Positions 8,975 through 17,419 of a stretch of DNA of 64,000 nt are shown here, in pieces. The notes beneath the pieces are model-generated. The model was not told where the DNA came from and did no database searches. It saw only the letters and a program-made list of their open reading frames with translations. A program made the position numbers and the translations under genes. The number at the start of each line of letters is the position of its first letter. Position 1 is the first letter of the stretch. Source of the DNA: Spirosoma fluviale (GTDB lineage Bacteria > Bacteroidota > Bacteroidia > Cytophagales > Spirosomataceae); assembly GCA_945901025.1 (NCBI GenBank), contig CAMDJW010000003.1, forward strand, positions 1 to 64,000. Reading direction: 5' to 3'.

Positions 8975-9856
8975 TTAGGCAATTAGATCCCTCACAAATC
9001 GATTGTTTTTTAAATAACTTTCAAGCATCGTTTTTCCTGGAGGAACGGCGCCTTCTATTTGAATGGCCCCAGAATATCCAATCTCATCGAGGCAATTTTT
9101 AACGCGTTGGAAATCCACTTTACCTTGCCCCAATAGCGCATCATTTTCTTTAAAGTGAAATTCACAGATTTGTTTTTTCTTACCAAGCCATTTGATTTCT
9201 TCATAGATGTTGTAACCCATTTTTTCTGAATTGGCCACATCATAATATACGTTTAGATTGGGCGAGCCCACCGCATCAATGATGCGCATGTGTTCCTCGG
9301 CACTTAACCAGGATTCTATGCCTAAACGAACTCCCGCTTTTTCTGCGATAGGCATGATGTCCTTGAATTTTTGGATCACGGCGTCTTGTCCTTTTGAATC
9401 ATTTTTCAAATCTCCTTGATTAAAAAAAGCGATTAATACGGCTTTTACATTAAATTCTTTGGCGACTTGAATGCTGTCGGCGACCCATTGGTCCGTTTGT
9501 TGGTCCGACTTAAAAGGGTAATTGTTGAGCTCACCTATGCCTAAACCGGTAAAGCCCACTTTAAAGATTTTAGCTAAAGATTTGTACGCTTCTTGCACAT
9601 CTTTTCTGCGTAAATGCATGTTGTTTGCCTTTAAGCCAAGGCTTAATTGGACACCATCCAACCCTATTTCTTTGGCCATTTCCATAGCTCCTAAATTGGA
9701 GGTATTGGAGATAGACCAATCGCATGCGCCGATGGAAAAACGTTTACCGGTTACGTAGGCTTGAGTCTTTGGAAACATGTCATTTTGATGTGATATGGCG
9801 GCAAAAATCCCCAAAGCACTTTGTTGCAAAAATTGCTTTCTTTTCATAGGTTTCAT
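8975..9856 (-). CDS. Sugar phosphate isomerase/epimerase family protein, exported
   Basis: This is a xylose-isomerase-like TIM barrel (AP endonuclease 2 superfamily), 293 aa. The barrel is recognisable from IGACDWSISN, GLDGVQLSL, VKAVLIAFF, LGIESWLSAEEH, YYDVANSEKMG, CEFHFKENDALLGQGKVDF and AIQIEGAV. Glu and His residues in ESW, the Asp of YYDVAN and HFKEND would bind the metal. The N-terminus MKRKQFLQQSALGIFAA is a signal sequence, so it works outside the cytoplasm. Two ATGs lie nine bases apart because AAACCTATG is duplicated; the second (9847) gives the more usual start. Neighbouring Gfo/Idh/MocA and ThuA genes suggest epimerase or lyase action on oxidised sugars. Confidence 0.85.
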   Translation of the reverse strand: MKPMKRKQFLQQSALGIFAAISHQNDMFPKTQAYVTGKRFSIGACDWSISNTSNLGAMEMAKEIGLDGVQLSLGLKANNMHLRRKDVQEAYKSLAKIFKVGFTGLGIGELNNYPFKSDQQTDQWVADSIQVAKEFNVKAVLIAFFNQGDLKNDSKGQDAVIQKFKDIMPIAEKAGVRLGIESWLSAEEHMRIIDAVGSPNLNVYYDVANSEKMGYNIYEEIKWLGKKKQICEFHFKENDALLGQGKVDFQRVKNCLDEIGYSGAIQIEGAVPPGKTMLESYLKNNRFVRDLIA

Positions 9857-10178
9857 AGGTTTATTTCTGACTAGCTTTACCCAACTTTACTAACTTTTCA
9901 AAAGTTAGTAAAGTTAGTAAAGCTTAATTTGATTTGAGTCCTCTTTATTCATTTTATCTATTTCTTGATCAACCCAATTTCCGCCAATGGGGTGCCACTT
10001 TTCTTCCCCACCATCTTCCTCTCCACATGAAATTTTTGGACACAGATTTAAATTTATATGAAAAAATCGAATAAAAAAGAATTGTCAAATATGCCAACGA
10101 ACCTTTGCCATTAAATCAGCCATTTTTTTGGCGCAATAAAATAAATAATCCTAACTTGTTTCTGTAACATAAACCTAT
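9857..10178. other. Divergent intergenic region with repeat and possible gene remnant
   Basis: This 322-base gap holds a 52-nt palindromic repeat (9873-9924). On the minus strand there is a start-less open frame at 9914-10084 of 56 codons. It reads CGEEDGGEEKWHPIGGNW near its middle, then WVDQEIDKM, and its stop codon falls inside the repeat. The acidic, Gly/Trp-containing text looks more like protein than random AT-rich DNA, so it may be the tail of a decayed gene. Nothing else was recognised. Confidence 0.35.
9873..9924. repeat. 52-nt palindromic intergenic repeat, copy 1
   Basis: The element reads AGCTTTACCCAACTTTACTA then ACTTTT, a central C, and the near-complete inverted complement ending AGTAAAGCT. 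Pairing is broken by one mismatch and one bulge near the outer end. It is identical over all 52 bases to the copy at 13811-13862. Both copies lie just upstream of a minus-strand gene and between divergent genes. Confidence 0.85.
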
Positions 10179-11189
10179 ATGAAAAAATTACTGCTATTCA
10201 TTTTTCTATTTGGCACATTCGCACATTCGAGTTCAGCCCAAAATGCCGTTAAACAAGCCAATCGTTTTATCGAGTTATTAACTGAGGAGCAAAAGATTTC
10301 GACCCTTTTTCCTTTTGACAATAATGAGCGATATAACTTCCATTTTGTTCCCATCAAGCGCAAAGGAGTCACTTTTAATGAAATGTCTCCTCAGCAAATA
10401 GAAGTGGGTTTAGGTTTATTGAAGGCTTGTTTGAGCGAACAGACTTTTAAAAAGACGAATGACATTGTCAAATTAGAAGTGATTTTGAAGGAATTGGAGA
10501 AAAGAAAACCGGAGGATAAATACCGCGATCCAGGCAATTACCATTTTACTATTTTTGGGATACCTTCTGAAAAAAATATTTGGGGCTGGAGATTTGAGGG
10601 CCATCATATATCATTTAATTTTTCATTCGATCAGAAATTATTGGTTTCAGGTACCCCTGGATTCTTGGGCACTAATCCGGCCATCGTTCCTAGCGGGCCA
10701 GCGATGGGTACACAAATTTTGAAAGAAGAGTCAGATTTAGGGTTCGATCTTTTACATTCCTTGAATAAAGTTCAGTTTAAACAGGCGATGATTGACTCGG
10801 TTGCTTACCCAGATATCTTGACTTTTGACAAAAGAAGTGCATTTATTGGTGATCCCAAAGGGGTCAAGTATAGCGATTTGAATAAGGAGCAAAAAGCCAT
10901 GATGCTTGCCCTTGTACGTCTATATGTCTTTCGTTACACGCACTTAATGGCCGAAAGTATGTTGAAAGATATTCAAAAAGCAGGGCTTGAAAACTTATGG
11001 TTTGCATGGGCTGGACATACTGAACCTGTAATTGGAAAGGGTACTTATTATCGGGTTCAAGGCCCTACCATGTTGATTGAATATGACAATACCCAAAACA
11101 ATGCCAACCACGTACATTCGGTCATCCGAGATTTGAAAAATGATTTTGGTGGCGATTTATTATTGGAGCATTATAAAGCAGCGCACTAA
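10179..11189 (+). CDS. DUF3500 domain-containing exported protein
   Basis: This 336-aa protein has a signal peptide (MKKLLLFIFLFGTFAHSSSA, cut before QNA). The rest matches the DUF3500 family: NRFIELLTEEQK, FDNNERYNFHFVPIKRKGV, LGLLKACLSEQT, the block YRDPGNYHFTIFGIPSE, WGWRFEGHHISFNF and the late FAWAGHTEP and YRVQGPTMLIEYDNTQ. These His/Trp/Tyr-rich blocks suggest an enzyme active site, but no reaction is known for the family. The leader AAACCTAT abuts the ATG. It converges with the sialidase gene, with one base between the stop codons. Confidence 0.85.
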   Translation: MKKLLLFIFLFGTFAHSSSAQNAVKQANRFIELLTEEQKISTLFPFDNNERYNFHFVPIKRKGVTFNEMSPQQIEVGLGLLKACLSEQTFKKTNDIVKLEVILKELEKRKPEDKYRDPGNYHFTIFGIPSEKNIWGWRFEGHHISFNFSFDQKLLVSGTPGFLGTNPAIVPSGPAMGTQILKEESDLGFDLLHSLNKVQFKQAMIDSVAYPDILTFDKRSAFIGDPKGVKYSDLNKEQKAMMLALVRLYVFRYTHLMAESMLKDIQKAGLENLWFAWAGHTEPVIGKGTYYRVQGPTMLIEYDNTQNNANHVHSVIRDLKNDFGGDLLLEHYKAAH

Positions 11190-11190
11190 T

Positions 11191-12360
11191 TTATTTTCTA
11201 AATTTTTTGATTCGGTAAAATGTGAGGTAATTGGCATCATGATTATTATGAGCGCCTTCAAAGGCATCATCATAGGCAGTCCGACAAGCCAGCAAAATAT
11301 TTTTTCCGTCAAAAAGCCAGTCGACATACTGAAAGCCATGCTTGATCACATCAGGATGTTGGAACACGATCTTTTTTATTTTCCAATCTTTCAGGTCTGT
11401 TGAAAAACACAAGGCCAAGGTATTTCTGATTGATGCTGGATTTTTACCAGGATTTGCGTTTTTGACATCATCAGGAATGTAGTTACTTAGGGTCCAATAA
11501 AGCTTCGTTTTTGGGTCAAAGCGAATCGTGAATTTTTTAGACCCTCCAGGGAAGGGGATAAAACCTGTGGATCGATCGAAAAGGGCTTGTGTGCCATCCG
11601 CACTAATTTTTACCATGGCCGCATATTCTTGTAAACTTTTTTTATTGTCGACGCGCAACATATTCCAAACGCCTCCATCTGGCCCCACTACTGCATTCCC
11701 TTCGATCCAGCCGCCAAATGCTCCATTAAAATAAGTTGAGTCATAGCCCAACACATTGGATTTAGTCCAATTGGCCGCCTGCATCGGATTTTTATCCAAA
11801 GGAATGGACATCATGAAACTTCCATACCGCTTCCCCCAAACTTTGATCGGGCCCATGGCATCTTCCATGGCTCTCCATAATCGGCCATTGTGAGTAATGA
11901 GGGGCATGGGTGCGCAGTGATATTCGCCTGCTAATAATAATCCGTTTTCAGCGTCCGTGGGGCTAGTCCAAGTTTCACCTTCATCCATCGATTGCCTAAT
12001 GATGGCATTTCCGTGATGTTTATGGGTTCCCATGAGGTATAATTTAGACTGATGTATAAATAATTTAGACCAAAATTGGCCATTGATTTCACTGATCATT
12101 TCCCAGGTTTTGCCTTTGTTTTTTGATCGATAAATGCGTGAAACCGCGGAGCTATGTTCTGTGGATTTAGGCCCAAAAAAATCATGGGAGGCTAAATAAT
12201 GTCCGTTGGTCAAAACAACAATACTCGGCGAGCCGATGTACAAACCACTCGATGCGGGACTATAGGCAATGACCGTTCCGGGTACTTTTAATTGGCTGTA
12301 GGCCATAAGATATCCGCAAACAAATAGGCAAGCCAAGAAAATTTTCATCGTTTTTTTCAT
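11191..12360 (-). CDS. Sialidase family (BNR/Asp-box) exo-glycosidase-like protein
   Basis: This exported beta-propeller protein has 389 aa from the ATG at 12360. A TTG 27 bases upstream would overlap the sulfatase stop and adds no signal sequence. The signal peptide is MKKTMKIFLACLFVCGYLMAYS. Two Asp-box motifs are seen, SKNKGKTWEMI and SMDEGETWTSP, as expected for six-bladed sialidase-type propellers. Members may be true sialidases or other glycan-binding or cleaving enzymes, so the exact activity is open. Its start lies 2 bases after the sulfatase stop, so the two genes are an operon and probably act on the same sulfated glycan. Confidence 0.8.
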   Translation of the reverse strand: MKKTMKIFLACLFVCGYLMAYSQLKVPGTVIAYSPASSGLYIGSPSIVVLTNGHYLASHDFFGPKSTEHSSAVSRIYRSKNKGKTWEMISEINGQFWSKLFIHQSKLYLMGTHKHHGNAIIRQSMDEGETWTSPTDAENGLLLAGEYHCAPMPLITHNGRLWRAMEDAMGPIKVWGKRYGSFMMSIPLDKNPMQAANWTKSNVLGYDSTYFNGAFGGWIEGNAVVGPDGGVWNMLRVDNKKSLQEYAAMVKISADGTQALFDRSTGFIPFPGGSKKFTIRFDPKTKLYWTLSNYIPDDVKNANPGKNPASIRNTLALCFSTDLKDWKIKKIVFQHPDVIKHGFQYVDWLFDGKNILLACRTAYDDAFEGAHNNHDANYLTFYRIKKFRK

Positions 12361-12362
12361 GG

Positions 12363-13754
12363 TTAATAGTACGGATATTGATCCCAAAGATTTGTATTTG
12401 GGTTAGTAGCGCGAGGATCCTTCGTTCGCTTCATCCAAGCTTCCAATTCTATTTTTAATTTATTTTTCTGCTGCGCATATCGTTTTTCATTGGCCAAATT
12501 ATGCAATTGGCTTGGGTCATTTTTTAAATCGTATAATTCCTCAGATCCTCTTTTTTTCAATGTTCGGCTGACAAAAAAATCATATGTCAACGTATCTGCC
12601 ATGAGCAATTGCTTGGAAGGCGAATCGTCTATGTCGCCGAAGGGACCCACGGCCACCCATTTTTGTGGATCACCAGCTGGAAAACGATTGGGTTCAAAAT
12701 TGCGCAAGTATAAAAAGTCTTTGGTTCTGATTCCCCTGATGGGAAATCCCAGGTTCCCTTTTCTGACATTGGCATGCCTTTCTCTTTCTACAAAAACAGC
12801 ATTTCTATGGGCTATTGGCCGACCGTTGATCAAATTAATCAGACTCTTAGAAGGAAGATCTGTGGGTTTTTGGATGCCTATAACGTCCAAGACGGTAGGC
12901 GCCAAATCGATTAAACTTATTAATTCGCTGGTGCGGGCAGGCTTAATTTTACCTTTCCAATACATGATAAGAGGTATATTCGTCCCTGAATCGTAACATG
13001 TAGCTTTCGCCCTGGGGAACGGCATTCCATTATCACTTGTAATGACAATGAGCGTGTTTTCTAATTCGCCTTTTGACTCTAAAGTGGCGATTAGTTTGCC
13101 CACATTGCTATCAAATCTTTCTACTTCAAAATAATAATCTAAGATGTCCTTTCTGACCACATCGGTGTCGGGCAAGAATCCAGGAACTTTTACTTTTTGG
13201 GGATCCAATCCGGCTTTTTCACCAGTTCCTTTGACATAATCGCGGTGGGGATCCATGGATCCGAACCAAAAAAAGAAAGGTTTATCTTTTGGCTTTGCCC
13301 CTAAAAATTCTTCAAAATTTTTGAAGTTTTTCCCTGCCGGATTGTCTTCGTATCCACCTATTTTAAAATTTCCTGGGCCCCAGCCTTTTTGTTCACTGCC
13401 CACAAACCCGCCTGATGCTTGAATGAGGCTGACAAAATTGGGAATGCTTACGGGTAGACTTCCCCATAAATTTCCTCCTTCCGCAATTTGATGGGGATGT
13501 TTGCCGGTTAAAATACTTGCTCTAGAAGGACTGCAGGAGGCCGCTGAACAAAACGCTTGGTCAAAAATCAAGCCATTTTTTCCTAATCGGTCGATATTCG
13601 GTGTTCGCACAACCTTATCCCCGAAGATTCCTGCATGCTTAGACCAATCATCTGCAACGATAAAAAGGATGTTGGGTTTTTTAGCTATATTTTGACCTAA
13701 AACACTAAAAAAAGGTAGGGCGAAAAATAAGAAAAAGAGTACTTTTTTGATCAT
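12363..13754 (-). CDS. Sulfatase (formylglycine-dependent, arylsulfatase family)
   Basis: This exported sulfatase has 463 aa with signal peptide MIKKVLFFLFFALPFFSVLGQ. The metal-binding start NILFIVADDW carries Asp35-Asp36. The active-site signature is Cys74-Ser-Pro-Ser-Arg78 followed by ASILTGKHPHQ, so Cys74 must be turned into formylglycine by a maturase. Later sulfatase blocks are VITSDNGMPFPRAK and ELYDLKNDPSQLHNLA. It is the first gene of a pair with the downstream sialidase-like gene. No formylglycine-generating enzyme was identified beside it. The leader AAACCGATG and a 52-nt repeat precede it. Confidence 0.93.
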   Translation of the reverse strand: MIKKVLFFLFFALPFFSVLGQNIAKKPNILFIVADDWSKHAGIFGDKVVRTPNIDRLGKNGLIFDQAFCSAASCSPSRASILTGKHPHQIAEGGNLWGSLPVSIPNFVSLIQASGGFVGSEQKGWGPGNFKIGGYEDNPAGKNFKNFEEFLGAKPKDKPFFFWFGSMDPHRDYVKGTGEKAGLDPQKVKVPGFLPDTDVVRKDILDYYFEVERFDSNVGKLIATLESKGELENTLIVITSDNGMPFPRAKATCYDSGTNIPLIMYWKGKIKPARTSELISLIDLAPTVLDVIGIQKPTDLPSKSLINLINGRPIAHRNAVFVERERHANVRKGNLGFPIRGIRTKDFLYLRNFEPNRFPAGDPQKWVAVGPFGDIDDSPSKQLLMADTLTYDFFVSRTLKKRGSEELYDLKNDPSQLHNLANEKRYAQQKNKLKIELEAWMKRTKDPRATNPNTNLWDQYPYY

Positions 13755-13810
13755 CGGTTTAGGGGTCTTTTTGAGGTTTTATTCAATTTTTAATTCGGCT
13801 TTTTCACTTT

Positions 13811-13862
13811 AGCTTTACCCAACTTTACTAACTTTTCAAAAGTTAGTAAAGTTAGTAAAGCT
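13811..13862. repeat. 52-nt palindromic intergenic repeat, copy 2
   Basis: Identical over 52 bases to 9873-9924. It lies between the divergent sulfatase and glf genes, 57 bases before the sulfatase ATG. A long, nearly perfect hairpin centred on the C at about 13837 is expected in either strand. Confidence 0.85.
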
Positions 13863-13985
13863 TTTATTCACTTCTTTCTTTCTAAACAGATTATCAGGTT
13901 AGTGATAATATATTAAATTAAGATCATTTTTTAATCATGTTTTTTTTACGGAAATTTATTCATTGAAAAACAAAAATTACAAATA

Positions 13986-15083
13986 ATGTACGATTATATT
14001 ATTGTTGGTTCAGGTTTTTTTGGTTCCGTTTGTGCTAGGGAGTTAACCGATAGAGGTTTTAAATGCCTTGTTTTAGAGAAGAGGAATCATATTGGCGGAA
14101 ATTGCCATACCGAAAAAGTGGACGGCATTAATATGCATACCTATGGACCGCACATTTTTCATACGTCCAATGAGCGTGTTTGGAAGTGGATTAATCAATT
14201 TGCTACGTTCAATCATTTTACCAATCGGCCCATAGCGAATTACAAAGGCGAATTATTTGCCCTTCCCTTTAATATGTGGACATTCAACCAGCTCTGGGGA
14301 GTGACGCATCCGCATGAGGCGAAGGCCATTATTGCTGAGCAGTCGAAAGAAATAGGGGAGCCACAAAACCTGGAAGAGCAGGCGATCAAACTTGTAGGCA
14401 GAGATGTGTACGAGAAACTGATCAAGGGATATACGTCCAAGCAATGGATGAAGCCCCCAAATGAATTGCCAAAAGAGATCATTAAGCGACTTCCTGTCCG
14501 TTTTACCTATGATACCAACTATTTTAACGATCCATATCAAGGTATTCCCATCGGTGGGTATACCCAGATTTTTGATCAATTACTGGAAGGGATTGAGGTC
14601 CAATTAGAAACGGATTACTTGGCGGACAAGTCGGCCTGGGATGCCAAAGCCCGTCACATCATATATACTGGTCCTATTGACGCATATTATGACTATCAAT
14701 ATGGGCCTTTGGAGTATAAAACCACCCGCTTTGAGCATAAGAAATTAACGGATACGGATAATTATCAAGGAGTTCCCGTGATGAATTATACGGATGCAGA
14801 AGTCCCTTATACGCGTATCATTGAGTACAAACACTTTGAGTTTGGCCAAACCGATACGACTTGCATCACGTATGAATATCCTGAACCTTACGTGGCAAAG
14901 GTTACAGAGCCCTATTATCCGGTGAATGATCAGGAAAATAATGCCATTTTTGGTCAATATAAGGCTTTGGCGGATTCGGAAACCCATGTGTATTTTGGGG
15001 GCCGATTGGCCGAATATAAATATTACGACATGCATCAAATCATTGAGCGGGCGTTCGAACTGTTGGATGAGTTGAATTCATAA
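13986..15083 (+). CDS. glf: UDP-galactopyranose mutase
   Basis: This FAD enzyme interconverts UDP-galactopyranose and UDP-galactofuranose for cell-surface glycans in the cytoplasm. It has 365 aa, normal for bacterial Glf. The FAD-binding start is YIIVGSGFFGSVCARELTDRG with the later LEKRNHIGGNC. Diagnostic blocks are MHTYGPHIFHTSNERVWKWI, GYTSKQWMKPPNELP, RLPVRFTYDTNYFND with YQGIPIGGY, and a C-terminal FGGRLAEYKYYDMHQII. It starts at the ATG after an AT-rich leader and stands alone. Galactofuranose may enter a lipopolysaccharide or capsule. Confidence 0.96.
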   Translation: MYDYIIVGSGFFGSVCARELTDRGFKCLVLEKRNHIGGNCHTEKVDGINMHTYGPHIFHTSNERVWKWINQFATFNHFTNRPIANYKGELFALPFNMWTFNQLWGVTHPHEAKAIIAEQSKEIGEPQNLEEQAIKLVGRDVYEKLIKGYTSKQWMKPPNELPKEIIKRLPVRFTYDTNYFNDPYQGIPIGGYTQIFDQLLEGIEVQLETDYLADKSAWDAKARHIIYTGPIDAYYDYQYGPLEYKTTRFEHKKLTDTDNYQGVPVMNYTDAEVPYTRIIEYKHFEFGQTDTTCITYEYPEPYVAKVTEPYYPVNDQENNAIFGQYKALADSETHVYFGGRLAEYKYYDMHQIIERAFELLDELNS

Positions 15084-15202
15084 TTCATTAGAATTAAATA
15101 ATTTCAAAATTTTATCGCTGAATCCTTTGAAAGAAAAATTTCAATTTTTGTTTTCAGATGGATATTCTATTTTTTTTGGTAAATTCAAAAAAAAATAAAC
15201 CT

Positions 15203-16207
15203 ATGAAAAATTTCGCTTGCATGAGGCCGATCTTCGTCCTTTTTTTGATTGCCTTTTTAGCATCAAATTCATATGCTTTGATCGCAGTTCCTCCTAAAAA
15301 CGTAAAAGCAAAAATCATTAGGACCTTGATTGTCGACGGTCAAAATAACCATGACCAATGGGCCAAGATTACTTATATGATAAAGCGTTATTTGGAGGAA
15401 ACTGGAAAGTTTTCAGTGGATGTTCAAAGAACAAAATATACCTGGAATGGGAAGGGTTTTGTTGATCAATATAAGATTTCTGGGCTTGCGGCGACGGTAG
15501 ATTTGCCTAAGTCGAGGATGGATTCTAGTTTTCATCCCAACTTCGCAGCTTATGATGTCGTGATCTGTAATTTTGGTTGGAATGCAGCGCCATGGCCTAA
15601 GGAAACACAAGAGGATTTTGATAAATTTATAAAAAAAGGGGGCGGTTTGGTAATCATTCACGCGGCGGATAATTCATTTCCGGAGTGGCCTGCGTATAAT
15701 CAGATGATTGGTATTGGGGGCTGGGGTAATCGGACCGAGAAAGATGGTCCTTATGTCTATTATGACCTAAATAACCAATTGGTCCGCGACATGGCTCCTG
15801 GTCGTGCGGGTTCACATGGACCACAAAAAGATTATCAAATTACGATTCGCAATTCAAATCACCCGATTACCAAGGGAATGCCGTTGACCTGGATGCACTC
15901 TCAAGATGAGATGTACGATCGATTAAGGGGACCTGCCGAGAATATGGAGGTGTTGGGGACGTCATTTTCGTCGATTGAAAATAAGGGATCAGGCCGACAT
16001 GAGCCTATGTTATTAACGATCAATTATGGCAAAGGAAGAATTTTCCACACGCCCATGGGACACGCCGATTATTCAGTGAGCTGCGTGGGATTTATCACGA
16101 GTATCTTACGTGGAACACAATGGGCGGCGACAGGTAAGGTGGATATTCCCATCCCAACTGATTTTCCTAAACCAGATGTAGTCAGTAAACGTGAATTTAA
16201 AGATTAA
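15203..16207 (+). CDS. ThuA-like domain protein, exported
   Basis: This protein of 334 aa has a glutamine-amidotransferase-like fold of the trehalose utilisation (ThuA) family. I chose the ATG at 15203, which follows AAACCT and begins the signal peptide MKNFACMRPIFVLFLIAFLASNSYA. An upstream ATG at 15158 only adds a polar stretch. ThuA blocks are RTLIVDGQNNHDQW, YDVVICNFGWNAAPWP, FIKKGGGLVIIHAADNSF, HPITKGMPLTWMHSQDEMYDRL and GKGRIFHTPMGHADYS. In rhizobia ThuA works with the Gfo/Idh/MocA protein ThuB on keto-sugars. Here an oxidoreductase gene follows after 21 bases, the same pairing. Confidence 0.9.
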   Translation: MKNFACMRPIFVLFLIAFLASNSYALIAVPPKNVKAKIIRTLIVDGQNNHDQWAKITYMIKRYLEETGKFSVDVQRTKYTWNGKGFVDQYKISGLAATVDLPKSRMDSSFHPNFAAYDVVICNFGWNAAPWPKETQEDFDKFIKKGGGLVIIHAADNSFPEWPAYNQMIGIGGWGNRTEKDGPYVYYDLNNQLVRDMAPGRAGSHGPQKDYQITIRNSNHPITKGMPLTWMHSQDEMYDRLRGPAENMEVLGTSFSSIENKGSGRHEPMLLTINYGKGRIFHTPMGHADYSVSCVGFITSILRGTQWAATGKVDIPIPTDFPKPDVVSKREFKD

Positions 16208-16228
16208 GAACAAAAAAATATTGGACCT

Positions 16229-17362
16229 ATGAGTACTCGTCGAGATTTTATACAAAGACTTTCATTGCCATTAATGGCGATGCCTTTTGCCGCTTCTGCA
16301 GCGAATGAACTTGAAAAATCAGGTTTGACTGCGCCTCAAATTTCTACTACCCTGGTGGCCGATGGTCCAATTTTACGGGTAGCTTTGATGGGTTTGGGAG
16401 GATACTGTAATATGGTGGCCAAAGCGATTCAGGCATGTCCTCGAGTTAAAATCACGGCTTTGGTCAGTGGTACACCAGCTAAATTAGCCTCGTGGGGGGA
16501 GAAATATCAAGTTCCGGAGTCGAGCCGCTATAATTACTCGACCGTAGATCAAATCAAAGACAACAAGGAAGTGGATGCCGTGTACATCACGACGCCTAAT
16601 GCTTTGCATAAAGACAATGCCATCCAGATTGCTCGGGCAGGCAAGCATGTGATTGTGGAGAAGCCCATGGCTTTAAATGCCAAAGAGGGAAAGGAAATGA
16701 TCGATTATTGCAAGAAGGCCGGGGTACATTTGTTGGTCGGTTACCGCATGCATTTTGAGCCAAAGACTTTAGAAGTTGTACGCATGCGTCGTGAAGGCGA
16801 GTTTGGGAAAATTTTATTTTTCCAAGGCTTGTCAGGTTTTGTGATTGGGGATCCGAAGCAATGGAGGTTGAATAAGGCCTTGGCCGGGGGTGGTTCCATG
16901 ATGGATATTGGAATTTACTCGATCAATGGCGCACGGTATATGGTAGGAGAGGAGCCTATTTGGGTTACGGCCCAAGAAACGAAGACGGACTTTGTGAAAT
17001 TTAAGGAGGGAGTTGATGAGACGATTCAGTTCCAAATGGGTTTCCCTAGCGGTGCGGTCGCTTCTTGTTTATCGACCTATGCCTTAAATAATTTGGACCG
17101 CTTTTTTATGGATGGAACCAAGGGATTCGCTGAGTTGAAACCGGCTACGGGTTATGGTCCAATCATGGCGAGAACGAACAAAGGTGAAATCGAGTTTCCG
17201 CATGTGACGCACCAAACGGTTCAAATGGATGAAATGGCTAAAATTTTATTAGATGGCAAGCAGCCTGTAATCCCAATGGATGGGGAAGAAGGTTTGCGGG
17301 ATTTACGTATTGTGGATGCGATTTATGAGGCTGTTCGTACGGGCAAAAAGGTGAAAGTGTAA
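16229..17362 (+). CDS. Gfo/Idh/MocA family oxidoreductase with twin-arginine-like signal
   Basis: This is an NAD(P)-dependent sugar oxidoreductase of 377 aa. The N-terminus STRRDFIQRLSLPLMAMPFAASA is a Tat-type signal, so it would be exported already folded with cofactor, like glucose-fructose oxidoreductase. The Rossmann motif is RVALMGLGGYCNMV (about 50-63) and the family's Glu144-Lys-Pro motif lies in VIVEKPMALN. The substrate-side domain has GGGSMMDIGIYSINGARY. It is second in an operon with the ThuA-like gene, so a role like ThuB (oxidation or reduction of a keto-sugar) is likely but not proven. Confidence 0.92.
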   Translation: MSTRRDFIQRLSLPLMAMPFAASAANELEKSGLTAPQISTTLVADGPILRVALMGLGGYCNMVAKAIQACPRVKITALVSGTPAKLASWGEKYQVPESSRYNYSTVDQIKDNKEVDAVYITTPNALHKDNAIQIARAGKHVIVEKPMALNAKEGKEMIDYCKKAGVHLLVGYRMHFEPKTLEVVRMRREGEFGKILFFQGLSGFVIGDPKQWRLNKALAGGGSMMDIGIYSINGARYMVGEEPIWVTAQETKTDFVKFKEGVDETIQFQMGFPSGAVASCLSTYALNNLDRFFMDGTKGFAELKPATGYGPIMARTNKGEIEFPHVTHQTVQMDEMAKILLDGKQPVIPMDGEEGLRDLRIVDAIYEAVRTGKKVKV

Positions 17363-17419
17363 ATCACTTGGGCTCAAAAACAGTTAGCTGAAACAGAAAT
17401 ATGTAGGTGCGATTGTTGA

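Noticed and set aside
12490-12996. 168-codon open frame antisense to the sulfatase
   Set aside because: It lies entirely within the well-supported sulfatase gene and has no recognisable domain; it is a reading-frame shadow.
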